Below are positions 38,558-47,270 of a stretch of 64,000 bases of DNA, piece by piece. The notes under the pieces are model-generated. The model had not been told where the DNA came from. It saw nothing but the letters and a program-made list of their open reading frames with translations, and did not search any database. Source of the stretch: Neorhizobium huautlense (lineage in GTDB: Bacteria; Pseudomonadota; Alphaproteobacteria; Rhizobiales; Rhizobiaceae); contig NZ_PVBM01000004.1 in assembly GCF_002968575.1 (NCBI RefSeq), positions 1 to 64,000 on the forward strand, given 5' to 3'. Numbering within the stretch: position 1 is the stretch's first letter; each line of letters begins with the position of its first letter. The translations under genes and the position numbers were made by a program.

Positions 38558-39337
38558 TCAGGAAATCTGGCCGAGGAAAGTCCTCAGCCGTTCATTTTTC
38601 GGATTAGCGAAAAATTCATCGGGCGTCCCCATCTCCAGAATTTCGCCCCGATCCATGAAGATCACCCGGTCGGCAACCTGGCGGGCGAAGCCCATTTCGT
38701 GCGTGACGCAGAGCATGGTCATGCCTTCCTTCGCAAGGTCGATCATCGTGTCCAGCACTTCCTTGACCATTTCCGGATCGAGCGCCGATGTGGGTTCGTC
38801 GAAAAGCATGATCTTTGGGTTCATGCAAAGCGCGCGGGCGATTGCAACGCGCTGCTGCTGGCCGCCGGAAAGCTGGGCTGGATATTTTTCCGCCTGCTCG
38901 GGGATGCGCACCCGCTCCAGGAATTTTCGAGCAGTCTTTTCTGCCTCGGCCCTGGAAATACCCCGCACCTTCATCGGCGCCAGTGTGCAGTTCTCTAAAA
39001 CCGTCATATGCGGAAAAAGGTTGAACTGCTGGAAGACCATGCCGGTCTCCTGGCGCACGATATCGACGTTCTTGCCTCCCGCTGTGAGATCGTGGCCATC
39101 AACCACGATCCGGCCGGTCTTGATCGTCTCAAGCTGGTTGATACAGCGGATCAAGGTCGATTTTCCGGAGCCTGAGGGACCGCAGATGACGATCCGCTCC
39201 CCCCGCTTGACCGAAAGTTCGATATTCTTAAGCGCGTGGAATTCGCCATACCACTTGTTGACGCCTTCCATGTGCACGGCCAGTTCGGTAGCTCCCCGCC
39301 TGGCCGTGGCCGATGCGGTTGCATTTGCTTCAGTCAT
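38558..39337 (-). CDS. Polar amino acid-type ABC importer ATPase, GlnQ-like
   Basis: This 259-residue ATPase has Walker [10 protein letters not shown], signature [16 protein letters not shown] and Walker [17 protein letters not shown]. It also has the family landmark [20 protein letters not shown]. It energises the two permeases encoded upstream in the operon. N-terminal 20 residues before MEGVNKWYG are poorly conserved, so a start further in cannot be excluded. Confidence 0.92.
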   Translation of the reverse strand: MTEANATASATARRGATELAVHMEGVNKWYGEFHALKNIELSVKRGERIVICGPSGSGKSTLIRCINQLETIKTGRIVVDGHDLTAGGKNVDIVRQETGMVFQQFNLFPHMTVLENCTLAPMKVRGISRAEAEKTARKFLERVRIPEQAEKYPAQLSGGQQQRVAIARALCMNPKIMLFDEPTSALDPEMVKEVLDTMIDLAKEGMTMLCVTHEMGFARQVADRVIFMDRGEILEMGTPDEFFANPKNERLRTFLGQIS

Positions 39338-39358
39338 GCGAGGAACTCCCTTCTATTC

Positions 39359-40162
39359 TTACTTCTTCGCTCCGGCAACGAAATCCGGCAACGGCGCTCC
39401 AAGCCACTTCTCGTGGATCTTGTTGAGCTCGCCATTCGCCTTCACCTTTTCGACGAAGGCATTGACAGCCGCCAGGAGCTCCGTCGAACCCTTGCGGACC
39501 GCAATGCCCTGGACCTGCTGGCTGAGCTGCAGCTTCTGGTCGAAGCGGCCAGGAGCAGCCTTTTCGATCTGCGCGGCGACGACGTTCGAAACGCCGATCA
39601 ATTCGACCTGACCGGAGAGGAGAGCCTGAACCGCGCTGGCATCGTCGTCGAAGCGCTGGATCTTGGCGTCCTTCGGAGCGATCTTGGTGACACCAGTATC
39701 CTGGGTGGAGGCGCGCGCAACGCCGATCGTCTTGCCGGAGAGGTCTTCCGGCTTGGAAACCGCCGTATCCTTCGCCCCGAAGACGCCGATCGAGATACCG
39801 GCATAGGGCTGCGAGAAGTCGACGCTCTTGGCGCGTTCTTCGGTAATGCCGAGCGAGGCGACGAGCAGGTCGACCTGGTTGCTCTGGAGATAGGGGATGC
39901 GGTTCGGGCCGGTGACCGGAACGATCTGCACCTTCACGCCCAATTCCTTGGCGAGCAGTTTTGCGACGTCCGCGTCATAACCGTCCGGTTCGTTCGACGT
40001 GTTCATGATGCCGAAGGGCGGGAAGTCGACCAGCATGCCGATCTTGACGGCACCTGCGGACTTGATGCTTTCGACCGCCTGCGCCGAGACCGTCGAGTCC
40101 ATCGCCCCGAGCATCAGGCCTGCGCCGATTGCGGCCATTGCCATACGTCTGGTAATGTTCAT
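39359..40162 (-). CDS. Polar amino acid-type ABC receptor (SBP family 3)
   Basis: This 267-residue receptor has a signal peptide (MNITRRMAMAAIGAGLMLGA...) and family 3 motifs: VKIGMLVDFPPFGIMN, GYDADVAKLLAKELGVK, and ITEERAKSVDFSQPY. The early RR pair could be read as Tat-like but a Sec signal is more likely. Family 3 receptors bind amino acids or opines. Neighbouring dehydrogenase suggests a related organic acid or modified amino acid. Confidence 0.9.
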   Translation of the reverse strand: MNITRRMAMAAIGAGLMLGAMDSTVSAQAVESIKSAGAVKIGMLVDFPPFGIMNTSNEPDGYDADVAKLLAKELGVKVQIVPVTGPNRIPYLQSNQVDLLVASLGITEERAKSVDFSQPYAGISIGVFGAKDTAVSKPEDLSGKTIGVARASTQDTGVTKIAPKDAKIQRFDDDASAVQALLSGQVELIGVSNVVAAQIEKAAPGRFDQKLQLSQQVQGIAVRKGSTELLAAVNAFVEKVKANGELNKIHEKWLGAPLPDFVAGAKK

Positions 40163-40213
40163 TTTCCTACCCTTTTCTGTTGTGCCGGGGTCCTCCCCCC
40201 GGCTCGGGTCCCG

Positions 40214-40873
40214 TCAACGAGCCGTTGGCCGGGAAAATCTCGTTTCCATGCGTCGCGCCAGCACCGACAACGGCCAGCACAGCACGAAATAGACCGCTGC
40301 GACCGTTCCGAAGACCATGAACGGGCTGAAGGTCGCGTTGTTGATGATCTGACCCTGGCGGGTGAGTTCGGTGAAGCCGATGATCGCGGCGAGCGAAGTA
40401 CCCTTGATGAGCTGCACCAGAAAGCCGACCGTCGGTGCCACGGCGACGCGGGACGCCTGCGGCAGAAGTATGTAGCGCATGCGGTTATAATAACGCAGGC
40501 CGAGCGCCGTTGCCGCCTCCCGTTGTCCGGGCGGGACCGCCTCGATGCAGCCGCGCCAGATTTCGCCGAGGAAGGCGCTGGCATGCAGTGTCAAAGCGAC
40601 CGCGGCTGCGAGCCAGGGATTGATCGCAAAGCCCAGGATGTTCATGCCGAAAAAGACAAGGAAGAGCTGCATCAGCAGCGGCGTTCCCTGGAAGATGCGG
40701 ATGAAACCGGTCGCGAGAAGGCGGGGCCACCTGGAATCCGAAACACGCGCAAGAGCGATGAAGAGGCCACCTACGCCGCCGCCGGCAAACGCGATCGCCG
40801 ACAACGCGATCGTCCATTGCGCCGCCATGACAATGATCCAGAATTCGCTCCAGCCGAAAGGTCTGATCAGCAT
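40214..40873 (-). CDS. Polar amino acid-type ABC permease
   Basis: This 219-residue permease (GlnP/HisQ type) has about five helices and the family segment FIRIFQGTPLLMQLFLVFFG. Its EAA loop is GCIEAVPPGQREAATALGLR. It forms a heterodimer with the permease encoded just upstream (40884-41552), ten bases away. It precedes the receptor gene. Confidence 0.92.
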   Translation of the reverse strand: MLIRPFGWSEFWIIVMAAQWTIALSAIAFAGGGVGGLFIALARVSDSRWPRLLATGFIRIFQGTPLLMQLFLVFFGMNILGFAINPWLAAAVALTLHASAFLGEIWRGCIEAVPPGQREAATALGLRYYNRMRYILLPQASRVAVAPTVGFLVQLIKGTSLAAIIGFTELTRQGQIINNATFSPFMVFGTVAAVYFVLCWPLSVLARRMETRFSRPTAR

Positions 40874-40883
40874 AACGCCACTC

Positions 40884-41552
40884 CTATCGGCTCAACGGAT
40901 ACTTGAAGGCGGCCTTCTCTATGATCGAGAAGATCGCCGAGAAGCCGACCGACATGGCGAGATACATGAGCGTGATGACGATATACACCTCAAAGCTTGC
41001 GAAGGTCGCCGACTGCAGGTCGTTGCCGGCGGCGGCAAGATCGTCGGCCGAGATTGCCGAAACGACGCTCGAGGTCAGCATCAGGTAAATGAACTGGCTG
41101 GTCAGCGCCGGATAAACGGTGCGCAGCGCGGGCTTCATGATGATGTAGCGGAAAATCTGGAGCTTCGAGAGGCCGAGCGCGGTGCCCGCCTCCACCTGCC
41201 CCTTTTGAATCGACTCGATGCCCGCGCGGATGATTTCGGTCCCGTAGGCGCCGAAATTGACAACCAGCGCCAGGAGTGCCGCGCCGTTTGGCGTGAGGCG
41301 CAGGCCGAGTGACGGCAGGCCGAAGAAGATGAAGAAGATCTGCACCAGGAAAGGCGTGTTGCGGATGATTTCGATATAGGCGTCGATGATCCATCGCAAA
41401 GGCACCACGCCGGACGTCTTGCCGGCGGCGCAAAGGACGGAGACGATCAGCCCCAGGATCATTGCTGCGCAGGAAAGCTGGATCGTCAGCCAAGCGCCGA
41501 TCAAAAGCTGATCCAGCCCTGCGAGCACGGGCTCGAAGTTGAAATTGTACAC
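40884..41552 (-). CDS. Polar amino acid-type ABC permease
   Basis: This 222-residue permease has the family segment EIIRNTPFLVQIFFIFFGLP and EAA loop AGIESIQKGQVEAGTALGLS. I read the start as GTG at 41552 because GGGGAGG lies six bases upstream, giving an N-terminus of about VYNFNFEPVLAGLDQ. It is the first gene of the six-gene operon ending at 37252. A 16-base palindrome lies upstream. Confidence 0.92.
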   Translation of the reverse strand: MYNFNFEPVLAGLDQLLIGAWLTIQLSCAAMILGLIVSVLCAAGKTSGVVPLRWIIDAYIEIIRNTPFLVQIFFIFFGLPSLGLRLTPNGAALLALVVNFGAYGTEIIRAGIESIQKGQVEAGTALGLSKLQIFRYIIMKPALRTVYPALTSQFIYLMLTSSVVSAISADDLAAAGNDLQSATFASFEVYIVITLMYLAMSVGFSAIFSIIEKAAFKYPLSR

Positions 41553-41607
41553 TTGGGTCCTCCCCAAAGATGCCGAAAGTGCACCGCTCCTCTGCGATAC
41601 ATCTGCA

Positions 41608-41623
41608 TTTAGATCGATCTAAA
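41608..41623. promoter_or_regulatory. 16-base palindrome, likely LacI-type operator
   Basis: TTTAGATCGATCTAAA is a perfect palindrome with a central CG, the form bound by LacI-family dimers. It lies about 56 bases upstream of the first gene of the amino acid-type importer operon, and between that gene and the LacI-family repressor gene ending at 41660. The pairing with that repressor is inference from adjacency. Confidence 0.6.
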
Positions 41624-41659
41624 AACTTTTCAGCCGCACGTCAACCGGATTTAATCGTG

Positions 41660-42694
41660 TCACACCGCCGCAATCATCGCCGGTCCGCAGGATTGACGAA
41701 TGTGGAGCTGCGTTTGCTGCACGATTCTTTCCGGTGGGCGCAGCGGATCAGCCAGCCGGTTCAAGAGAAGCCGGGCGGCATTGTTTCCGATTGTCGCGGG
41801 TGCCGTCGAAACGGACGTCAACCGCGGCCGCATCGCCTCCGCGTCGGTTACATCGTCGAAGCCAATCAATGAAAAATCCGAACCGACCTTGACCCCACAG
41901 TCGTAGAGCCCGGCGGAAAGACCGAGCGCTATGACATCATTGAAGCAGATGACCGCCGTTGGCGGGTCAGGGCGATTGAGGAGGAGATTTGCCGAGCTGG
42001 CAATCCCACCAAGCTGGTTCGGCACACGGATAATCATGTCCGCGCCGAGGCCATGAGACTGCATCGCCTCGCCGAAGCCGCTGATACGCTCATGGTAGGC
42101 CGAATGGATCGGGCCATGCACGGCAAAGGCAATACGGCGATGACCAAGCGACACCAGATAGTCGACAGCCTGATGCATGCCCCCTGCATAATCCACGCCG
42201 GCATAGTCTGCTTCATCGGAAATCTGGCGCAGGGCCTGCACCAGCGGCAGGTTCCACTCTGCGACGCGCCGCAAATATGTGGGTTCGGTACCCGCCGCGG
42301 GGCACAAGATGACACCATCGACGCCGTGCTCCCGCATTCGCTGCATCACCGCGTCCTGCCGGTCGGGCAGATCGCCGCTATTGGCCAGGATGACCACCAG
42401 ACCTGCCTCGTCGATCATGGCCTCGATTCCGGAGAGCAATTCGGCAAAAAACGGATTGGTAAGATTGGGCACGATGACGCCGACGGTGTGACTGCGCTCT
42501 GCGCGAAGGCGTGCCGCGCCCATGTTGTAGACATAACCGAGCTCGCGCATGACCTCTTCGACCCGGGCTCTGGTCTCGCTTCCCACCAGCGGGCTCTTGC
42601 GGATGACCAGCGAAGCGGTTGCCCGCGAAACATTGGCGCGACGCGCCACATCAAGGAGCGTTACGCGGCTTTTCTTTTGGTCTCGTGAGGGCAT
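41660..42694 (-). CDS. LacI-family transcriptional repressor
   Basis: This 344-residue regulator has an N-terminal LacI HTH (VTLLDVARRANVSRATASLVIR) and a type I periplasmic-binding-like effector domain (VGVIVPNLTNPFFAELLSGIE, DGVILCPAAGTE, GHRRIAFAVHG, AVICFNDVIALGL). The ATG at 42694 is preceded by a weak site. It likely represses the importer operon just downstream through the palindrome at 41608-41623. The inducer is unknown. Confidence 0.9.
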   Translation of the reverse strand: MPSRDQKKSRVTLLDVARRANVSRATASLVIRKSPLVGSETRARVEEVMRELGYVYNMGAARLRAERSHTVGVIVPNLTNPFFAELLSGIEAMIDEAGLVVILANSGDLPDRQDAVMQRMREHGVDGVILCPAAGTEPTYLRRVAEWNLPLVQALRQISDEADYAGVDYAGGMHQAVDYLVSLGHRRIAFAVHGPIHSAYHERISGFGEAMQSHGLGADMIIRVPNQLGGIASSANLLLNRPDPPTAVICFNDVIALGLSAGLYDCGVKVGSDFSLIGFDDVTDAEAMRPRLTSVSTAPATIGNNAARLLLNRLADPLRPPERIVQQTQLHIRQSCGPAMIAAV

Positions 42695-42792
42695 GAACGT
42701 CACTTGGCAGAGGTATGGGAAGAGGTCAATGATCCCTTCCTTATACATCGACCCGAGAACGGTTCCGGTCAATCCATCTCGACGCCCGGCCG

Positions 42793-43629
42793 TCAAGACG
42801 CGACGGCGGACAAGTCCTCCATTTCCAACAGGAATGCGAATTCATCGGCCAGCGCGGGAGAACAAGCCACCGCCGGTCCGCCATGCCGAAGCAGTTTTTC
42901 AAATGATGGCATAAAAACCGTGGCGCCCGCTTCAGCGGCGATGAGCATGCCGGCCAGCATGTCCCAGGCAGACAGATGCCGCTCGTAATAGAGATCGGAT
43001 ATGCCTTCAGCAACGCGAACCAGACCGATCGCTGCAGCTCCCATGCGGCGGTAGTCGATACCGCGCTCATAAAGCTTGCGGGAGACGGCGAGATAATCCT
43101 CAAAGTCGGTGCGTCGGGAATGGCCGAGGATGGCGATAGCATGGGAGGGATCGCTGGTTTTGGCGGCAGCGATCGGTTCACCTTCCTTGAAGGCGCCCTG
43201 CCCGCGGATCGCATGGAAAACCATGTCTTGCGCTGCGTCATAAATCACGCCGACCAGGATCCTGCCGCCGGCGACGAAGGCTATAGACACACCCCAGTGA
43301 CGAAAGCCGCGAATGAAATTGGTCGTTCCGTCGATCGGATCCACCACCCACATGCCGCCCTCACCTGCCCCAGTCCCTTCATAGCCGCCACCTTCTTCGC
43401 CCATGAAGGAATCCTGCGGGAATTCTTCAAGCAATGTCGTGCGGATAGCCAGTTCGGCTCGCCTGTCGGCGACGGTAACGAAATCTTGCAAGCCCTTGTT
43501 CTCGACGTTAAGCGTCTCCGGCAGAGCTTCGGCGCGAAAGGCCGCGACCGCCCTTCCGACACGGCGGGCGATCGAGATCGCAGTTTCGGCGCGGGCTTTC
43601 AGGAAAGTAATATCGGATGCGAACGCCAT
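42793..43629 (-). CDS. Inositol monophosphatase-family phosphatase
   Basis: This 278-residue Mg-dependent phosphatase has the family's metal-site motifs: EEGGGYEG, WVVDPIDGTTNFIRGFRHWG (motif A) and SAWDMLAGMLIAAEAGA (motif B). It could dephosphorylate inositol phosphate, glycerol phosphate or a similar product. Its ATG directly follows the stop of the glycerophosphodiesterase-LacI fusion gene (TAAATG), so the two are translated together. The combination suggests breakdown of glycerophosphoinositol or similar headgroups. Confidence 0.9.
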   Translation of the reverse strand: MAFASDITFLKARAETAISIARRVGRAVAAFRAEALPETLNVENKGLQDFVTVADRRAELAIRTTLLEEFPQDSFMGEEGGGYEGTGAGEGGMWVVDPIDGTTNFIRGFRHWGVSIAFVAGGRILVGVIYDAAQDMVFHAIRGQGAFKEGEPIAAAKTSDPSHAIAILGHSRRTDFEDYLAVSRKLYERGIDYRRMGAAAIGLVRVAEGISDLYYERHLSAWDMLAGMLIAAEAGATVFMPSFEKLLRHGGPAVACSPALADEFAFLLEMEDLSAVAS

Positions 43630-45369
43630 TTATGCGCTTCTTCTCTTGATCAGCGTTACAGGCGTGAACTCCACCCGCGAGACCGCATCCGGATCGGCCA
43701 TGCGGCTGATGAGGAGATCGATCACCTGTTCCGCCTGCACCTCGCAAGGTTGGACGAAAGTGGTGAGATCATAGGCTGCCCAGCTTGCCTGGGGAATGTC
43801 GTCATGCCCAATGACCTTTACCGACCCGTAGCCCATTCCCGCCCTGGCAAGCCCGTCAAGGACGCCGCAGGCCATGTAGTCGTTGACCGAAAAGACGCCG
43901 TCGACACCGAGATTCAGAAGCCTCTCCGCCGCCTCATAACCGTGCCTGTAATCGTTGATCGTAACAGGAACCAGCGTCGCCTCGACGCCAAGGCTTGTGC
44001 AGCGATTCTGAAAAGCTTCCGCACGACGGCGTGAGGAATAGGAGACGGCCGTCCCGGCCACGACTGCCAGCTTTGCTGCGCCGGCCTCCAGCAAATGATC
44101 GGCCGCGGTATAACCCGACATCCGGTCATCGGAAACGACACGGTCGACAAAGGGAAAATCTTCACCCTTGTTGATCAGCACGATCGGTACGCCTTCGGCG
44201 GCGCATTCCTCACAGATATGCGAGGGCGGCGCGTCGGAGGTGACGATGACGCCGGAGACCGCGTAATGCAGCAGCTGCCCGATGACGGTCGAAGTATCCG
44301 CCTCCTTGGAGGTCGGCAGCAGGATCGGCCGATAATTGCGGGCGATCAGTGCTCGCGCCAGATGTTCGAGCTGCTGGGTGCGGAAGGGGTTATCGAGACC
44401 TGCCGCGACGAGTCCAACGAAATCCGACCGCTTGTTCGTCAGGCTGCGGGCGAGATAATTGACCCGATAGCCGAGTTCTCTGGCGGCTTGATAAACTTTC
44501 TCGCGGGTCTTCTCCGAAACGCTCGCGTCCGGCGTAAAGGCACGGGATACGGCGGCGCGGGAGACGCCCGCCGCCCGCGCCACGTCGAAAGAGGTGACGC
44601 GACGTTGCTCCCGGGTCGTCCCGTTCGGCTCCCTGGAACGCATCAGGTCAGGCAGATCGGTACAGATGCCGAGAACCGGCAGTGTCATGATATCCTTCAA
44701 CACATCCGACCGCTCCTCGTGCCACAGCACGATCTCCTTGCCGTCGGAAAAGGCCTTTTCGACGAGTTCTTCGGTGACGAATTCCTGCGGGGTGTCGCTC
44801 GCCTTTTCCCAGCAGAGATGCAGGATATCGGCGCCTGATTCTCTTCCCAGCAGATGCGGATCGTGACCAATGCGGATCAGCACGGACAACGGAAAATCGC
44901 AGCCCATCTCCCGCAATTCGCGGACCTGCTGGACATCGAACGAGCCGAGGCAGGCAAAGCGCTGGTTCATCTCATTCAGATGCTGCCAGCAGAGCGGCCC
45001 AGTGCCGGGCCGCTTGAGTTCCACATAGAGTCCGCAGCCGGTGGCGCGGCCAAGCTCAGCCACTTCCTCGAAGCTCGGCACGTCAGGCACGATCGCGCGA
45101 AGCTCGGCAAAGCTCATCTGGGAAATATATAGGTCTTTGGCGAATACGCGTTCCAGGTGATCATCGTGGGAGATGACGACGACCCCATCGGCGGTCATCT
45201 GGGTGTCGAGTTCCCACATCTCGGCGCCGAGTTCGGCCGCCCTGCGGAAAGCGGCGAGCGTATTTTCCCGTTCATGGCCGCTTGCGCCGCGATGGCCGAT
45301 GCAGAATGGCATCCGTCCCCTGTTTTCCGGCCACCCGAACCTCCTGAAGAAGTCAGCGAAGCTATGCAT
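43630..45369 (-). CDS. Fusion of glycerophosphodiester phosphodiesterase and LacI-family regulator
   Basis: This 579-residue protein joins two complete modules. Residues about 22-245 are a GDPD domain with the HR(X)nEXD(X)nH catalytic set intact: His26-Arg27 in CIGHRGASG, Glu53 and Asp55 in MWELDT, His68 in ISHDDH. Residues about 258-312 are a LacI HTH (VTSFDVARAAGVSRAAVSRAF), and 315-579 a sugar-binding-like effector domain (DFVGLVAAGLDNPFRTQQLE). LacI HTHs are normally N-terminal. An internal ATG at 44643 could give a free repressor but has no ribosome site. The ATG at 45369 directly abuts the UgpC-like stop. Confidence 0.88.
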   Translation of the reverse strand: MHSFADFFRRFGWPENRGRMPFCIGHRGASGHERENTLAAFRRAAELGAEMWELDTQMTADGVVVISHDDHLERVFAKDLYISQMSFAELRAIVPDVPSFEEVAELGRATGCGLYVELKRPGTGPLCWQHLNEMNQRFACLGSFDVQQVRELREMGCDFPLSVLIRIGHDPHLLGRESGADILHLCWEKASDTPQEFVTEELVEKAFSDGKEIVLWHEERSDVLKDIMTLPVLGICTDLPDLMRSREPNGTTREQRRVTSFDVARAAGVSRAAVSRAFTPDASVSEKTREKVYQAARELGYRVNYLARSLTNKRSDFVGLVAAGLDNPFRTQQLEHLARALIARNYRPILLPTSKEADTSTVIGQLLHYAVSGVIVTSDAPPSHICEECAAEGVPIVLINKGEDFPFVDRVVSDDRMSGYTAADHLLEAGAAKLAVVAGTAVSYSSRRRAEAFQNRCTSLGVEATLVPVTINDYRHGYEAAERLLNLGVDGVFSVNDYMACGVLDGLARAGMGYGSVKVIGHDDIPQASWAAYDLTTFVQPCEVQAEQVIDLLISRMADPDAVSRVEFTPVTLIKRRSA

Positions 45370-46425
45370 TCAAAGCCTCCGGCCATCTTCCGCGAAGACG
45401 AAGGCCGCCTCGCTGGAAAGGTTCCAGCGAACGCAGTCGCCGAGCTTCACGTCATCGCGCACCGGCTGGATCGAACGCAATACGGATCCATCCGCGAGCA
45501 CGACATCATAGAGGTTTTCACGCCCCTGTGTTTCCGCGAATACGACCTTGCCCTCGATGGCGAGGTCGCCGTCGGGGCCGAAGTGCTCGGGCCGGATACC
45601 GAGCGTCAGGGCTCTGCCATCACCAATGTCGCGAAGCGACCCGAGAGGCAGCCTGAAATTACCATCGTCGGAGACGAACGCCCCGCCCAGTGCCTTGCCC
45701 TTCAGGAAAGAGATCGGCGGATTGCCGAGGAAACCGGCGACGAAGGCGGAGCGTGGATCGTTGTACATTTCCGACGGCGTGGCGATCTGGACGATCTCGC
45801 CTTCTTTCATGATGGCGATACGGTCGCACATGCTCATTGCTTCCACCTGGTCATGCGTCACGAGGATGGCGGTAATGCCCGTCTCCTTCTGCAGACGGCG
45901 GATTTCCGAACGCATCTCAAGGCGCAATTTCGCATCCAGATTGGCAAGCGGTTCGTCGAGCAGCAGCACGTCCGGGCGACGGATAAGAGCACGAGCGAGC
46001 GCGACGCGCTGCTGTTGACCGCCGGAAAGCTGGGAGGGCCGTCGACCGAGGAGATTGTCGATGTGGACGAGTGCGGAAATTTCAGCGACCCGTCTTTTGA
46101 TGTCGCTGGCGGGCAACCGCCGCACCGTCAGAGGAAATCCGATATTCTCCTCGACCGTCATGTGCGGATAAAGCGCATAGGATTGGAAGACCACGCCGAC
46201 ATTGCGCTCCTGGCTCGGCAGGTTGGTGACGTCCCTGTCGCCAAATAGAATGCGGCCCGCAGTCGGCCTATGGATGCCGCAAATCGCAAACAGGGTCGTG
46301 GATTTGCCGCAACCGGAAGGGCCAAGCAACGCCAGCATTTCTCCGGAACCCACTTCGAGGTCCATCGCCTCGATGACCTTGGTGCTTCCGAAACTTTTCG
46401 AGAATTTGTCGAGCAGAATACGCAT
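45370..46425 (-). CDS. Carbohydrate-type ABC importer ATPase, UgpC/MalK-like
   Basis: This 351-residue ATPase has Walker A GPSGCGKST, signature [16 protein letters not shown], Walker B VLLLDEPLANLD, and a C-terminal TOBE-like domain (TLGIRPEHFG, then LRSIQPVRDDVKLGDCVRWNL). Such ATPases power UgpABE or maltose-type importers. The start (ATG at 46425) overlaps the permease stop by one base (TGATG). In an operon with a GDPD, it is likely part of a glycerophosphodiester or glycerol-3-phosphate importer. Confidence 0.92.
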   Translation of the reverse strand: MRILLDKFSKSFGSTKVIEAMDLEVGSGEMLALLGPSGCGKSTTLFAICGIHRPTAGRILFGDRDVTNLPSQERNVGVVFQSYALYPHMTVEENIGFPLTVRRLPASDIKRRVAEISALVHIDNLLGRRPSQLSGGQQQRVALARALIRRPDVLLLDEPLANLDAKLRLEMRSEIRRLQKETGITAILVTHDQVEAMSMCDRIAIMKEGEIVQIATPSEMYNDPRSAFVAGFLGNPPISFLKGKALGGAFVSDDGNFRLPLGSLRDIGDGRALTLGIRPEHFGPDGDLAIEGKVVFAETQGRENLYDVVLADGSVLRSIQPVRDDVKLGDCVRWNLSSEAAFVFAEDGRRL

Positions 46426-47270
46426 CAGCCCTTGGTGCCTCCGCCGTAGATGTTCATGAGATGCTTCTGGAAAAAGACATAGAGAATGAGGACCGGAACG
46501 ACATAGAACACGCCGACAGCCTTGAAAGTGGCGAAATCGAAGTTGTTGTCGTCGGCAATCAGGCTCGCCAGGTAGACCGATAGCACCTGCACCTGTGCCC
46601 CGGGCGCAAGCACCTGCGGCAGAATGAACTCGCTCCACCCGGTGAGAAATGAGAAGAGGCCGAGCGCCATGATTGCCGGCTTGATCTGCGGCAGGACGAG
46701 TCTCCGCCAGACGGTGAACCGCGAGGCTCCGTCGACAAGACCTGCCATCTCTATTTCCCATGGCACGGTGTCGTAGAAGCCCTTCATCAGCCAGATGCCG
46801 AGCGGCATGTCGATTGCCGCTTTCACCAGAATGACCCCGATCAGCGAATTATAGAGGCCGACATACTGAAGCACGATGAAGATCGAGATGATGAGCGTCA
46901 CCGAGGGAAAGGCATGCAGCACCATGACCCCGGCCAGCAATAGGCCGCGCGCAGGCACATTCAGCCGCGACAGCACATAACCTGCCATAGAGGAGACGAT
47001 CAGGATCACCGCCGTGATGCTGGCTGCAAAAATGAAGGTGTTGAGGGTAACGAGCCAGATGCTGGCTTTGCCCGGCCGGATCTCCCAGAGGAAGCGCCAG
47101 TGTTCGAGCGTCAGCTCATTCGGGATGAGCGAACCCGCCTCCGAATTGCTGATCGTATCGACGAAGAGATAGGTATACATCAACACCAGCGGCAGGCTGA
47201 CCAGCGTCAGCAGGAAGATGACCGGCACGCTTGAGAAATTCACGGAAATCTGAGTCTTGTCGGCCATCAT
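46425..47270 (-). CDS. Carbohydrate-type ABC permease, UgpE/MalG-like
   Basis: This 281-residue inner-membrane permease has six hydrophobic helices and the EAA loop EIEMAGLVDGASRFTVWRRLVLPQIKP. Two ATGs (47270 and 47267) are possible starts; the first overlaps the upstream stop (TGATG). It partners the UgpA-like permease. It ends with FQKHLMNIYGGGTKG, typical of the family. Confidence 0.92.
   Translation of the reverse strand: MMADKTQISVNFSSVPVIFLLTLVSLPLVLMYTYLFVDTISNSEAGSLIPNELTLEHWRFLWEIRPGKASIWLVTLNTFIFAASITAVILIVSSMAGYVLSRLNVPARGLLLAGVMVLHAFPSVTLIISIFIVLQYVGLYNSLIGVILVKAAIDMPLGIWLMKGFYDTVPWEIEMAGLVDGASRFTVWRRLVLPQIKPAIMALGLFSFLTGWSEFILPQVLAPGAQVQVLSVYLASLIADDNNFDFATFKAVGVFYVVPVLILYVFFQKHLMNIYGGGTKG

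Noticed and set aside
44641..44643. Internal ATG that could start a free-standing LacI protein
   Set aside because: No ribosome site precedes it and the reading frame continues unbroken from the GDPD domain, so a fusion is the simpler reading; kept only as an alternative.
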